Assembly: GCF_029369745.1 (NCBI RefSeq)
Contig: NZ_CP120210.1
Coordinates: forward strand, 7,316,001 to 7,380,000
Length of the DNA stretch: 64,000 nt
Direction of reading: 5' to 3'
Origin: Amycolatopsis sp. QT-25
GTDB taxonomy: Bacteria; Actinomycetota; Actinomycetes; Mycobacteriales; Pseudonocardiaceae
Under the pieces are notes generated by a model. That model made no database searches. It worked only from the letters and a program-made list of their open reading frames with translations, and had not been told where the DNA came from. Positions 9,205 through 17,550 of this stretch are shown here, one piece after another (the first letter of the stretch is position 1; the number at the start of each line of letters is the position of its first letter). Position numbers and translations under genes: made by a program.

Positions 9205-10556
9205 GCGTGCTTGGCGGCGTTGAGCGCGCTTCCGACGTCCGAGACCTCCAGCACCCGGATTCCCGGCGGGATCTTGCCGGAGTCCGGCGGCACCAGGGCG
9301 TGGGTGAAGCCGAGCCGGGCGGCCTCCGCGAGCCGCCGCCCGACGCTCGGCACCCGCCGGACCTCGCCCGACAACCCGACCTCGCCCATCGCGACGAGTT
9401 GGGGCGAGAGCGGGGTGTCCCTCGCCGAGGAGATCAGGGCCAGCACCACCGCGAGGTCGATCCCGGGTTCGGTGATCTTCATGCCGCCGACCGTCGCCAC
9501 GTAGACGTCCTTGTCGCCGACCTTGACGTTCGCCCGTTTCTCGACCACGGCCAGCACCATCGCGACCCGTGCCGAATCGAGACCGCTCACCGCGCGCCGC
9601 GGCTGCGGTGACTGGGTCGCCGACACCAGCGCCTGCACCTCGCCCAGCAGCGGCCGCTTGCCCTCCATCGTCACCGTGACCGCGGTGCCCGCGACCGGCT
9701 CCGCCGTGTGGCTGAGGAACAACCCCGACGGGTCGGGCACGCCGACGATGCCTTCCTCGACCAGTTCGAAGCAGCCGATCTCGTCGGCGGCGCCGAACCG
9801 GTTCTTGATCCCGCGCAGCATCCGCAGTGTCGAATGCTTGTCGCCCTCGAACTGCAGGACGACGTCGACCAGGTGCTCCAGCACGCGCGGCCCGGCGACC
9901 GAACCGTCCTTCGTGACGTGACCGACCAGCACGATCGGCAGCCCGCGCTCCTTGGCGAGCGCGACCAGCCCGGCGGTGACCGCGCGGACCTGCGTGACCC
10001 CGCCCGGCGCGCCCTCCACCTGAGGCGAGGCCATGGTCTGGACCGAGTCGACGATGAGCACCCCCGGCTTGACCGCGTCGACGTGGCCGAGGATCGCGGA
10101 GAGATCGCTTTCGGCCGCGAGGAACATCTCGTCGTGGACGTTGCCGGTGCGCTCGGCACGCAGGCGCACCTGCCCGGCCGACTCCTCACCGGTGACGTAC
10201 AGCGCGCGGCCCGCGGTGGCCGCCCATTGGTAGGCGACCTCCAGCAGCAGGGTCGACTTGCCGACACCGGGCTCGCCGGCGAGCAGGATCACCGCGCCCG
10301 GCACGAATCCGCCGCCGAGCACGCGATCCAGTTCGGAGACGCCGGTGGGCCTGGCCCGTGCCGTCTCGACGTCGACCTCGCCGATCGGACGCGCCGGGGC
10401 ACTGGGCGCGCCCGCCGCGACCCTGGCTATCGCGGGGCGGGCGTCGCCGCGTTCTTCGAGCGTTCCCCACGCCTGGCATTCCGGGCAACGCCCGACCCAC
10501 TTCGGCGCCTCGTACCCGCATTCGCCGCAGCGGTAGGTACTGCCTTTCTTGACCAC
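9198..10556 (-). CDS. radA: DNA repair protein RadA
   Basis: RadA is a RecA-like ATPase that drives branch migration during recombinational repair. All expected parts are present in 452 residues: N-terminal C4 zinc finger (Cys10, 13, 24, 27), Walker A GEPGVGKSTLLLE, Walker B ILIVDSVQT-type strand, the RadA-specific KNRFG motif, and a C-terminal Lon-like domain. The start is GTG 10556 immediately before KKGSTYRCGECG. It lies downstream of the lpqE-like gene on the same strand, separated by a hairpin. In mycobacteria disA follows radA; here a possible remnant and the convergent C39 region follow instead. Confidence 0.97.
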   Translation of the reverse strand: MVKKGSTYRCGECGYEAPKWVGRCPECQAWGTLEERGDARPAIARVAAGAPSAPARPIGEVDVETARARPTGVSELDRVLGGGFVPGAVILLAGEPGVGKSTLLLEVAYQWAATAGRALYVTGEESAGQVRLRAERTGNVHDEMFLAAESDLSAILGHVDAVKPGVLIVDSVQTMASPQVEGAPGGVTQVRAVTAGLVALAKERGLPIVLVGHVTKDGSVAGPRVLEHLVDVVLQFEGDKHSTLRMLRGIKNRFGAADEIGCFELVEEGIVGVPDPSGLFLSHTAEPVAGTAVTVTMEGKRPLLGEVQALVSATQSPQPRRAVSGLDSARVAMVLAVVEKRANVKVGDKDVYVATVGGMKITEPGIDLAVVLALISSARDTPLSPQLVAMGEVGLSGEVRRVPSVGRRLAEAARLGFTHALVPPDSGKIPPGIRVLEVSDVGSALNAAKHAR

Positions 10557-10610
10557 CCCGCGAGGCTAGCGGCCCCCACCGACAAACCCCGGCAACGACG
10601 CAAGCACCCG

Positions 10611-10685
10611 AAGGCCCCCTTCCTGTACTCGATCCGATACCGCGCGCGCCGGCGGGGGCATGGATGGAGCGAGGAAGGGGGCCTT
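10611..10685. terminator. Hairpin between lpqE-like gene and radA
   Basis: Perfect 14-bp arms AAGGCCCCCTTCCT (10611-10624) and its complement (10672-10685) around a 47-nt loop that is itself GC-rich. It lies 20 bases past the lpqE-like stop, so it probably terminates that transcript and would separate it from radA. It belongs to the AAGGSSCCTT hairpin family seen at four more gene ends in the window. Confidence 0.65.
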
Positions 10686-10704
10686 CAGGTACTTCTGGAA
10701 AACT

Positions 10705-11436
10705 TCAGTGCCCGCCGCCCTTGGCTTCCTTCTCGGGCGCGGGTGCCCGGCTGCCCGGGTGCGACGGCGCCGCGACCGGCAGGTCCAGCGTGACCGGACC
10801 GGAGTTCTTGAAGACGAAGGTGACCTTGATCGTCTGGCCCGCCCACACCGGCTGCTTCAGCCCCTGCAGCACGATCGTGGCCTTGCCCACCTGATCCGGC
10901 GCGTTGGTCGTCTCCGGGCCCGCGGACGGGGTGACCGTCCCGGCGGCACTCGACGACGGGGCCCCGGACTGACTGCTCGACGGGGCACCCGAGGACGACG
11001 GCGCGCCGGAAGACGGCGGGGCGCTCGTCGGAGCGACCTCCTTGGCCGACTCGGCCGGTTCGGCCGCGGTGCCGCCTTCGGGCGGGCCGATCACGAGCGC
11101 GTGGCTCGAGACGACGACCTTGGCCCCGGTGATCTTGGCGTCACCCGTGGCGGCTTCGGAGGACACCGAGACGAGCTCGTCGTCCTGCTTGCCCTGGTTC
11201 ACGATGGTCAGCGTCAGCGGCACGGCGGCACCGGCCGGGTACGCCTGCCCCTCGGCGGGGAACTGGAGCGCGGCGTTCCGCAGCACCAGGTCCTTCGCCT
11301 GCGCGTACGTCCCGTTGACCGCGGGCTGCTGCGAGTCGGTCTGGGTGATCTGACCAGCACCGCAGCCGGCGAGCACGAGCGCGGCGCCGAGCGCCAGCAC
11401 ACCTGCGCCGAACACGCGACGATTCTGCAGCCTCAC
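10705..11436 (-). CDS. LpqE-like lipoprotein
   Basis: A 243-residue exported lipoprotein. The signal sequence ends in the lipobox LVLAGC, predicting lipid attachment at Cys and anchoring on the outer face of the membrane. Two beta-rich segments (about residues 55-110 and 190-225, e.g. PAGAAVPLTLTIVNQG and AGQTIKVTFVFKNSG) flank a long low-complexity Ser/Pro/Ala/Gly linker. Position next to radA and opposite carD matches LpqE of mycobacteria, whose function is not firmly known. I chose GTG 11436 because GAAGGA lies at the right distance and it puts the positively charged residues just before the hydrophobic core. Confidence 0.8.
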   Translation of the reverse strand: MRLQNRRVFGAGVLALGAALVLAGCGAGQITQTDSQQPAVNGTYAQAKDLVLRNAALQFPAEGQAYPAGAAVPLTLTIVNQGKQDDELVSVSSEAATGDAKITGAKVVVSSHALVIGPPEGGTAAEPAESAKEVAPTSAPPSSGAPSSSGAPSSSQSGAPSSSAAGTVTPSAGPETTNAPDQVGKATIVLQGLKQPVWAGQTIKVTFVFKNSGPVTLDLPVAAPSHPGSRAPAPEKEAKGGGH

Positions 11437-11697
11437 GTCGGAGTCCTTCCATCTCACGGCCTCTTCACCGCGAAGACTAGCCGGGCGGCTTCGCGACCGG
11501 AGAACCCGGTGCGTGTTGACACGCCACCAATGCGGTGACGTGCCCAAGATCAACCGTCCACAAAGGATTTGGAAATCGTTCGCTTCTCACCAGCGTGAGC
11601 ATGGGCGAATTGGATTTGTCAACCCCCGGGCGGACCACCGTCAGGCCGCTGACCTGCGACGACGATCGCGGGCCGCTAGGTGGGCCTCGTCGGCACG
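11437..11697. other. Intergenic region between divergent lpqE-like gene and carD
   Basis: About 300 bases with lower GC than the flanks in its middle (around 11,555-11,625). It must hold the promoters of both divergent genes. Apart from the extended -10 for carD listed separately, I see no clear operator or RNA element. Confidence 0.5.
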
Positions 11698-11706
11698 TGC
11701 TAAGAT
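11698..11706 (+). promoter_or_regulatory. Candidate extended -10 promoter element of carD
   Basis: TGCTAAGAT fits an extended -10 (TGn-TAAGAT), 28 bases before the carD ATG. No good -35 hexamer is visible 17 bases upstream, which is compatible with an extended -10 promoter. The carD ribosome binding site (AAAGGGG) follows. Confidence 0.5.
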
Positions 11707-11733
11707 GAATTCAGCGAAAGGGGCAGAGGACAC

Positions 11734-12225
11734 ATGGTTTTCAAGGTCGGAGAGACCGTCGTCTACCCGCACCACGGTGCCGCACTCATCGAAGCCATCG
11801 AGACCCGCGTGATCAAGGGCGAGGAGAAGAAGTACCTCGTCCTCAAAGTCGCGCAAGGGGATCTTACGGTTCGCGTGCCCGCTGACAACGCCGAGATCGT
11901 CGGTGTTCGTGATGTCGTCGGGCAAGAAGGACTGGACAAGGTTTTCGACGTTCTGCGTGCTCCGCACACCGAAGAGCCCACGAACTGGTCTCGTCGGTAC
12001 AAGGCCAACCTCGAGAAGCTCGCCTCCGGCGATGTGAACAAGGTGGCCGAAGTGGTGCGCGACCTCTGGCGGCGAGAGAAGGACCGCGGACTTTCAGCCG
12101 GCGAGAAGCGCATGCTGGCGAAGGCGCGGCAAATTCTGGTCAGCGAGCTGGCGCTCGCGGAGGGCACCGACGAGGACAAGGCTGAAGTCCTCCTCGACGA
12201 AGTTCTGGAAACCGCGGCAGTCTGA
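11734..12225 (+). CDS. carD: RNA polymerase-binding transcription regulator CarD
   Basis: CarD binds the RNA polymerase beta subunit and stabilises open promoter complexes, chiefly at rRNA and housekeeping promoters. The 163-residue product has the N-terminal CarD/TRCF interaction domain ([20 protein letters not shown]) and the C-terminal helical DNA-binding domain with the conserved tryptophan in [20 protein letters not shown]. The ATG is preceded by AAAGGGG. It is the first gene of a co-directional block with ispD-like and ispF, as in mycobacteria and other actinobacteria. Confidence 0.97.
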   Translation: MVFKVGETVVYPHHGAALIEAIETRVIKGEEKKYLVLKVAQGDLTVRVPADNAEIVGVRDVVGQEGLDKVFDVLRAPHTEEPTNWSRRYKANLEKLASGDVNKVAEVVRDLWRREKDRGLSAGEKRMLAKARQILVSELALAEGTDEDKAEVLLDEVLETAAV

Positions 12226-12284
12226 ACCGGCGGGTGTCCCACGCCAGGTGAGGCTGCGAGGGATACCTCTACGATCGCGCACAT

Positions 12285-12932
12285 ATGAGCACCGTCCATA
12301 TGAACACGATCGTGTTCGTCACTGTCGTCAGACACCATGCCTCCGACGCGGAGCTCGCTCTCGCGCCGGTCGATGGTGAGGCGTTACTCACGCACACCGT
12401 GCGGGGGCTGCTCGCGCTGCCGGATCTCGATCTGGTGGTCGTGGCGGCCCCCGAGCGGTGTGCTGATTCGTTTTCGGCCGCTTTGAGCGGCTTCGAGAAG
12501 CGTTGCCGGATAGTACCCGGCTCGTCGCTCAAGCATGCTTTCGACACCGTCGAAAACGAAATCTTCGGAAACCCCGTCTTTCTCGTGCACGACGCTTTGC
12601 GTGCGTTCACTCCCGCGGACACCGTCCGTGCCGTCGTGGACGCGGTCCGTGCCGGTTCGCCATGCGTGGTCCCCGTACTTCCGATGGCGGACACCGTGAA
12701 GGTGACCGACGCGGCGAAGGTGATCACCGCCACGGCGGATCGCGCATCCCTGCGCACGGCCCAAACCCCGCTCGGCTTCACACGTGAGACTTTTCTCTCG
12801 TATGTCGACAAGCCGTCTCTCGAGGGCGCCCACACCGTCGCCGGACATCCCGACGCGATGCGCGTCACCAACGGGTTCGAACTGAAACTGGCCGAAGCGA
12901 TCGCGGTGGCCGGGAAAGAGGAAATCCTGTGA
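12285..12932 (+). CDS. ispD: IspD-like cytidylyltransferase lacking the CTP-binding signature
   Basis: Position between carD and ispF and the C-terminal half ([42 protein letters not shown]) identify an IspD homologue, the enzyme that makes CDP-methylerythritol from CTP in the non-mevalonate pathway. The N-terminus is odd: the glycine-rich AAGxGxR...PK loop that binds CTP in active IspD is replaced by [20 protein letters not shown], and the following TDDA-type acidic stretch is also absent. No frame change explains this, since both flanks are in one frame. ATG 12285 and ATG 12300 are both possible; neither has a strong ribosome binding site. The stop overlaps ispF by four bases. Activity is doubtful. 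Confidence 0.75.
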   Translation: MSTVHMNTIVFVTVVRHHASDAELALAPVDGEALLTHTVRGLLALPDLDLVVVAAPERCADSFSAALSGFEKRCRIVPGSSLKHAFDTVENEIFGNPVFLVHDALRAFTPADTVRAVVDAVRAGSPCVVPVLPMADTVKVTDAAKVITATADRASLRTAQTPLGFTRETFLSYVDKPSLEGAHTVAGHPDAMRVTNGFELKLAEAIAVAGKEEIL

Positions 12933-13399
12933 GGATCGGCAACGGCGTCGACGTCCACCCCGTCGAGGCGGGCCGCGAATGCTGGATCGCCGGGCTGCGC
13001 TGGCCCGGTGTCGACGGCTGCGCGGGGCATTCCGACGGTGACGTCGCGGCGCACGCGTTGTGCGACGCGCTGCTGTCCGCCGCCGGGCTCGGTGATCTCG
13101 GCGCGGTGTTCGGCACCGGCGATCCGCGGTGGGCGGGCAAGCACGGTGTCGAGTTCCTCGCGGAGGCTCGGCGCCTGGTCGAAGCGGGCGGCTGGACCGT
13201 CGGGAACGCGACCGTCCAGATCGTGGGCAACGCGCCACGCGTCGGGAAGCGCCGCGAAGAGGCGCAGAAGGTGTTGAGCGAGGCCGTCGGCGGGCCGGTG
13301 AGCGTCTCCGGCACGACGACCGACGGACTCGGCCTGACCGGACGCGGTGAGGGCATCGCGGCGTTCGCGACGGCACTGCTCCTGCCCTCGCAGGAATAG
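12929..13399 (+). CDS. ispF: 2-C-methyl-D-erythritol 2,4-cyclodiphosphate synthase IspF
   Basis: IspF cyclises CDP-methylerythritol 2-phosphate with loss of CMP in isoprenoid synthesis. Metal-binding DVH (Asp8, His10) and His34 in [15 protein letters not shown], and the C-terminal [17 protein letters not shown] are intact in 156 residues, the normal size. The GTG start overlaps the ispD-like stop in GTGA, so the two are translationally coupled. Because the upstream IspD-like protein lacks key residues while IspF looks normal, the pathway presumably uses another cytidylyltransferase gene (inference). Confidence 0.95.
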   Translation: MRIGNGVDVHPVEAGRECWIAGLRWPGVDGCAGHSDGDVAAHALCDALLSAAGLGDLGAVFGTGDPRWAGKHGVEFLAEARRLVEAGGWTVGNATVQIVGNAPRVGKRREEAQKVLSEAVGGPVSVSGTTTDGLGLTGRGEGIAAFATALLLPSQE

Positions 13400-13427
13400 C
13401 CGCCACCGGGAACCGGTTCGGGCTGTC

Positions 13428-13823
13428 ATGGCAGTCACACTTCCCGAACCGGTCCGTGAACTGGTGAACGGCAATAACTTCGCGACCGTGGCCACGCTGG
13501 ACGCCGACGGCGGTCCGCAGACCTCGGTCATCTGGGTGGGCCTCGACGACGGCGAGCTGATCTTCAGCGCCACCGAAGACAGGCTGAAGGTGCGAAACCT
13601 CCGTCGCGACCCTCGCGCGAGCGTGTCGATCACCGACGCGGAGAACCCGTACCGGCACACGCAACTGCGCGGCACGGTCACGATCACTCCGGACCCGGAG
13701 AAGACGCTGCCGAAGGTGCTCAGCCACAAGTACCTCGGCCAGGACCCGCCACCCGAAGGCGACGAGGTCGAACGGGTGATCGTCCGCCTCCGGGTGGAAC
13801 GGATCGCCGGGAACGTCCGGTGA
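13428..13823 (+). CDS. PPOX-class F420-dependent oxidoreductase (copy 1)
   Basis: A 131-residue split-barrel flavin/F420-binding protein of the pyridoxamine-phosphate-oxidase class (NNFATVATLDADGGPQTSVI, LKVRNLRRDPRASVSITD, and the LSHKYLG segment near the C-terminus). Such proteins in actinobacteria reduce diverse substrates with F420H2 or bind flavins; the substrate is not predictable. The ATG at 13428 starts immediately before the domain; 28 bases separate it from ispF. A paralogue follows 22 bases downstream. Confidence 0.85.
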   Translation: MAVTLPEPVRELVNGNNFATVATLDADGGPQTSVIWVGLDDGELIFSATEDRLKVRNLRRDPRASVSITDAENPYRHTQLRGTVTITPDPEKTLPKVLSHKYLGQDPPPEGDEVERVIVRLRVERIAGNVR

Positions 13824-13845
13824 CCGGGCCGATTAGGATTCGGAC

Positions 13846-14241
13846 ATGGGTGTGACCTTCAACGACGCGACCAAGAAGCTCCTCGACGGCAACAACTTCC
13901 CGGTGCTGGCGACCATCAACGCCGACGGCTCCGCGCAGACGTCCGTGCTGTGGGCGAAGCGGGACGGCGACACGGTGGTCTTCGCGACCGTCCGCGGCCG
14001 TCTCAAGGAGCGGAACATGGCCAGGGACCCGCGCGTGTCCGTCTCCGTCTTCGATCAGGAAAACCCGTACGACTACGTCGAGATCCGCGGGACCGTGGAG
14101 ATGACCGACGAAGGCGGGCGCGAGCTGATCAACGAGCTCTCGCACAAGTACCTCGGCGAGGACTACCCGGAGGAGCCGGCGGACGTCGTCCGCGTGCTGG
14201 TCCGGATCACGCCCACCAGGATCACCGGCAACGCCGCCTGA
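13846..14241 (+). CDS. PPOX-class F420-dependent oxidoreductase (copy 2)
   Basis: Tandem paralogue of the preceding gene, also 131 residues and collinear throughout (LLDGNNFPVLATINADGSAQ, LKERNMARDPRVSVSVFD, LSHKYLGEDYP). Roughly half the residues are the same by eye, so the duplication is old and the copies probably differ in substrate. The ATG follows the first copy after 22 bases and the pair probably shares a transcript with ispF. A strong palindrome at 14252 ends the unit. Confidence 0.85.
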   Translation: MGVTFNDATKKLLDGNNFPVLATINADGSAQTSVLWAKRDGDTVVFATVRGRLKERNMARDPRVSVSVFDQENPYDYVEIRGTVEMTDEGGRELINELSHKYLGEDYPEEPADVVRVLVRITPTRITGNAA

Positions 14242-14251
14242 AGCTGAGCTG

Positions 14252-14292
14252 AAAGGCCCCTTCATCGCAAAATTTGCGATGAAGGGGCCTTT
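14252..14292. terminator. Strong palindromic terminator after the PPOX pair
   Basis: Perfect 20-bp arms AAAGGCCCCTTCATCGCAAA (14252-14271) and complement (14273-14292) with essentially no loop. It begins 11 bases after the second PPOX stop. It closes the carD-to-PPOX block before the HAD gene and is a member of the AAGGSSCCTT hairpin family. Confidence 0.85.
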
Positions 14293-14347
14293 CCTGTCAC
14301 ACGCGAGGGGCGGCGAGGACCCCACGATCGTGGCTAATGTGGGGCCC

Positions 14348-15034
14348 GTGACCTTTCGCGCTGTGTTGTTCGACTTCTCCGGCACGGTCTTCCGGCTCGA
14401 ACAGGACGAGACCTGGCTCGCCGACCTCACCGACCACGAGGGCCAGAGCCTGGACATCGAGGCCCAGACCGAGCTGATGCGCCGGATGACCGCGCCGGTC
14501 GGCCAGGTCGTCGAGCTCGACGACGAGCACCTTCACGCCTGGAACCACCGCGACCGCGACCCGGTGCTGCACCGGAAGGTGTACCTCGAGGTGCTCAAGC
14601 AGTCCGGGGTACCGCACGCCGACCAGGCCGTCGCGCTCTACACCCGGCTGATCGATCCCACCCAGTGGACGCCGTACCCGGACACCGAAGCCGTCCTCAA
14701 GGGCGTCTCCGGCAAGGGCGTGAAGCTCGGGGTGCTGAGCAACATCGCCTTCGACATCCGGCCCGCGTTCGGCCGCCGGGGCTGGGACGCCTACGTCGAC
14801 GAGTTCGTCCTGTCGTTCGAGGTCGGAGCGGTGAAGCCGGAGCCGGAGATCTTCCGCGCGGCCGTGGAGCGGCTCGGCGTCGACCCCGCGGAAACGCTCA
14901 TGGTCGGCGACAGCGAGGAGGCCGACGGCGCCGCCCGCGAGATCGGCTGCGCGTTCGCGCTGGTGGAGCCCCTGCCGACGACCGAGCGGCCGGACGCCCT
15001 GCTCACCATCATGCGTACCCATAACGTGCTGTAA
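14348..15034 (+). CDS. HAD-family hydrolase
   Basis: A 228-residue haloacid dehalogenase-like hydrolase with a C1 cap. Motif I is FDFSGTVF: the nucleophilic Asp is present but the usual second Asp is Ser, as in some dehalogenase- or phosphonatase-like members, so a standard phosphatase mechanism is not certain. Motif II is GVLSNIAFD, and motif III/IV is KPEPEIF...[17 protein letters not shown]. The start is uncertain: GTG 14348 and GTG 14339 are both directly ahead of the first strand and neither has a clear ribosome binding site. The cysS start follows 46 bases later. Confidence 0.82.
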   Translation: MTFRAVLFDFSGTVFRLEQDETWLADLTDHEGQSLDIEAQTELMRRMTAPVGQVVELDDEHLHAWNHRDRDPVLHRKVYLEVLKQSGVPHADQAVALYTRLIDPTQWTPYPDTEAVLKGVSGKGVKLGVLSNIAFDIRPAFGRRGWDAYVDEFVLSFEVGAVKPEPEIFRAAVERLGVDPAETLMVGDSEEADGAAREIGCAFALVEPLPTTERPDALLTIMRTHNVL

Positions 15035-15080
15035 TACGGTCACTGCGACACCGCTCACGCCGACCCCGTACCCTTTCGGG

Positions 15081-16472
15081 GTGGCACTTCACCTCTATGA
15101 CACCGCGACCCGGAGCGTGCGGGAATTCCATCCCGCCCGTAGCGGAACGGCGTCCATGTACGTGTGTGGTGCCACCGTGCAGGGGGTCCCCCATATCGGC
15201 CACGTCCGCGGCGCGCTGAACTACGACGTCCTGCGCCGCTGGCTCGTCCACAATGGACTCGACGTGCTGATGGTCCGCAACGTCACCGACATCGACGACA
15301 AGATCCTCACCAAGGCCGCGGCGGCGGATCGTCCCTGGTGGGAGTGGGCGGCCACGCACGAGCGCGCCTTCGAATCGGCGTACGAGTCGCTGGGCTGCCT
15401 GCCGCCCTCGATCGCCCCTCGGGCGACAGGGCACGTCACGCAGATGGTCGAGCTGATGCAGCGGCTGATCGACGGCGGGCACGCCTACGCCGCGGGCGGC
15501 GACGTGTACTTCTCGGTCAAGGCGTTCGACGGCTACGGCGATCTGTCCGGCCAGAAGCTCGACGAGGTCCAGCAGGGCGAAAGCCTCGGCGAGGGCAAGC
15601 GCGACTCGCGCGACTTCACGTTGTGGAAGGCCGCGAAGCCGGGTGAGCCGTCGTGGCCGACGCCGTGGGGCCCCGGCCGTCCCGGCTGGCACCTCGAATG
15701 CTCGGCGATGGCGACGGCGTATCTCGGCGCGGAGTTCGACATCCACGGCGGCGGCGTCGACCTGGTGTTCCCGCACCACGAGAACGAACGCGCGCAGTCC
15801 AACGCGGCGGGCGACGGGTTCGCGCGGTTCTGGCTGCACAACGCCTGGGTGACCATGTCCGGCGAAAAGATGTCGAAGTCGCTGGGCAACACGGTGTCGA
15901 TTCCGGCGATGCTCGAGGACTACCGGGCCCCCGAACTGCGGTACTACCTGGTCCAGCCGCACTACCGCTCCACGATCGAGTACTCCGACGGGGCACTCGG
16001 CGAGGCCGCGCAGGGCTACCGGCGGATCGAGCAGTTCCTCCGCCGCACGGCGGGCATCGCCGGTGCGGTCCACCTCGGCGAGGTGCCGGTCGAGTTCGCC
16101 GCCGCGCTCGACGACGATCTGGCCACTCCGCAGGCCTTCGCAGTGCTGCACAACACGGTCCGCGACGGTAACGCGGCACTCGACGCGGCCGACAATTCCC
16201 AGGCACTCGAAATCGCCGCCTCCGTGCGCGCGATGACCGACGTGCTCGGCCTCGACCCGCTCTCCGCGCGCTGGTCCGAGGCGGGCGGCAACGAAACGCC
16301 CACCCGGCAGGCGCTGTCCGAACTCGTGGAAGGGCTGCTCGCCGAACGGCAGCAGGCCCGCGCCGAGAAGGACTTCGCCCGTGCGGACGCCGCGCGTGAC
16401 CGCCTCCAGCAGGCGGGCATCGTGGTGGAAGACACCCCGAACGGTCCACAGTGGACCGTCAAGGACGGCTGA
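15081..16472 (+). CDS. cysS: Cysteinyl-tRNA synthetase
   Basis: Class I aminoacyl-tRNA synthetase that charges tRNA-Cys. HIGH-type motif (VPHIGHVRG), zinc-binding Cys in [10 protein letters not shown], the [13 protein letters not shown] and [16 protein letters not shown] segments and KMSKS are all present; the 463-residue length and C-terminal anticodon-binding helices fit CysS rather than MshC, which lacks the normal C-terminus and differs in the active site. The start is GTG 15081. In mycobacteria cysS1 occupies the same place between ispF and rlmB. Confidence 0.96.
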   Translation: MALHLYDTATRSVREFHPARSGTASMYVCGATVQGVPHIGHVRGALNYDVLRRWLVHNGLDVLMVRNVTDIDDKILTKAAAADRPWWEWAATHERAFESAYESLGCLPPSIAPRATGHVTQMVELMQRLIDGGHAYAAGGDVYFSVKAFDGYGDLSGQKLDEVQQGESLGEGKRDSRDFTLWKAAKPGEPSWPTPWGPGRPGWHLECSAMATAYLGAEFDIHGGGVDLVFPHHENERAQSNAAGDGFARFWLHNAWVTMSGEKMSKSLGNTVSIPAMLEDYRAPELRYYLVQPHYRSTIEYSDGALGEAAQGYRRIEQFLRRTAGIAGAVHLGEVPVEFAAALDDDLATPQAFAVLHNTVRDGNAALDAADNSQALEIAASVRAMTDVLGLDPLSARWSEAGGNETPTRQALSELVEGLLAERQQARAEKDFARADAARDRLQQAGIVVEDTPNGPQWTVKDG

Positions 16473-16507
16473 CACTTACTCGGTTTCTAGCTCAAGGATT
16501 CTCACTG

Positions 16508-17464
16508 ATGGCAGGCAACTCCCGGCGCCAGGGCGCTATTCGCAAGCCCGGCACGAAGAAGGGTCAGGTCGTCGGCTCCGGCGGCCAGCGCCGGAAGGGC
16601 CTCGAAGGCAAGGGCCCGACGCCCAAGGCCGAGGACCGGCCAGGGCACAAGGCGTACCGGATGGCCAACGCGCGTGACCGCAAGGACCAGGCGCGGCAGA
16701 AGAAGGCCGACAAGCCGGAGCTGATCGCCGGGCGCAACCCGGTCGTCGAGGCGCTGCGCGCCGACGTGCCCGCCACCGCGCTGTACGTCGCGATCAACAT
16801 CGAGATCGACGACCGCGTCAACGAGGCCGTCCGGCTCGCCGGCGACAAGGGCATCTCCATCCTGGAGATCCCGCGCGAGGAACTGGACCGCAAGACCAAC
16901 CGGGCCATGCACCAGGGCCTCGGCCTCCAGGTCCCGCCGTTCGTGTACGCCGACCCGCGCGACCTGATGGCGGTCGCGAAGGACTCGGGGCAGACCCCGC
17001 TGTTCGTCGCGCTCGACGGCGTCACCGACCCGCGCAACCTCGGCGCGGTGATCCGCTCGGCCGCCGCGTTCGGCGCGCAGGGTGTCCTCCTGCCGGAGCG
17101 GCGCAGCGCGGGAATGACCGCGGTCGCGTGGCGGACCTCCGCCGGCACCGCCGCCAAGCTGCCGATCGCCGTCGCCACCAACCTGACCCGTCAGCTGAAG
17201 GCGTGGAAGGACGACGGCCTGATGGTCGTCGGCCTCGACGCGGACGGCTCGGTCGACATCGACGAACTGGACCTCGCGGCGGACCCGCTGGTCATCGTGC
17301 TCGGCTCGGAAGGCCGCGGCCTCTCCCGGCTGGTGCGTGAGACCTGCGACGCGACCGTGTCGATCCCGATGGCCGCCGGTGTCGAGTCGCTCAACGCGTC
17401 GGTCGCGGCCGGGGTGCTGCTGGCCGAGGTGGCGCGCCGCCGCCGTCTCGCGGGACGTGTCTGA
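16508..17464 (+). CDS. rlmB: 23S rRNA (guanosine-2'-O-)-methyltransferase RlmB-type
   Basis: SpoU/TrmH-family methyltransferase, 318 residues, predicted to methylate the 2'-OH of a guanosine in the 23S rRNA P-loop. A basic actinobacterial N-terminal extension (about 75 residues rich in Lys/Arg/Gly) precedes the substrate-binding domain and the knotted SAM-binding domain with [34 protein letters not shown] and the [15 protein letters not shown] knot motif. ATG 16508 begins the basic tail. It lies 35 bases after cysS on the same strand, a conserved pairing in actinobacteria. Confidence 0.93.
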   Translation: MAGNSRRQGAIRKPGTKKGQVVGSGGQRRKGLEGKGPTPKAEDRPGHKAYRMANARDRKDQARQKKADKPELIAGRNPVVEALRADVPATALYVAINIEIDDRVNEAVRLAGDKGISILEIPREELDRKTNRAMHQGLGLQVPPFVYADPRDLMAVAKDSGQTPLFVALDGVTDPRNLGAVIRSAAAFGAQGVLLPERRSAGMTAVAWRTSAGTAAKLPIAVATNLTRQLKAWKDDGLMVVGLDADGSVDIDELDLAADPLVIVLGSEGRGLSRLVRETCDATVSIPMAAGVESLNASVAAGVLLAEVARRRRLAGRV

Positions 17465-17550
17465 CCCCGTAGTTCTTCGACACGGTGCGGGGGCCGCAGG
17501 CTAGGGTCACCAGCGGATAACGCGTAACCGCCCTGGGGGACCCCGCACCG

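Noticed and set aside
9205-9611. Extension of the remnant frame antisense to radA
   Set aside because: It lies wholly over the conserved RadA C-terminus and carries no motif of its own.
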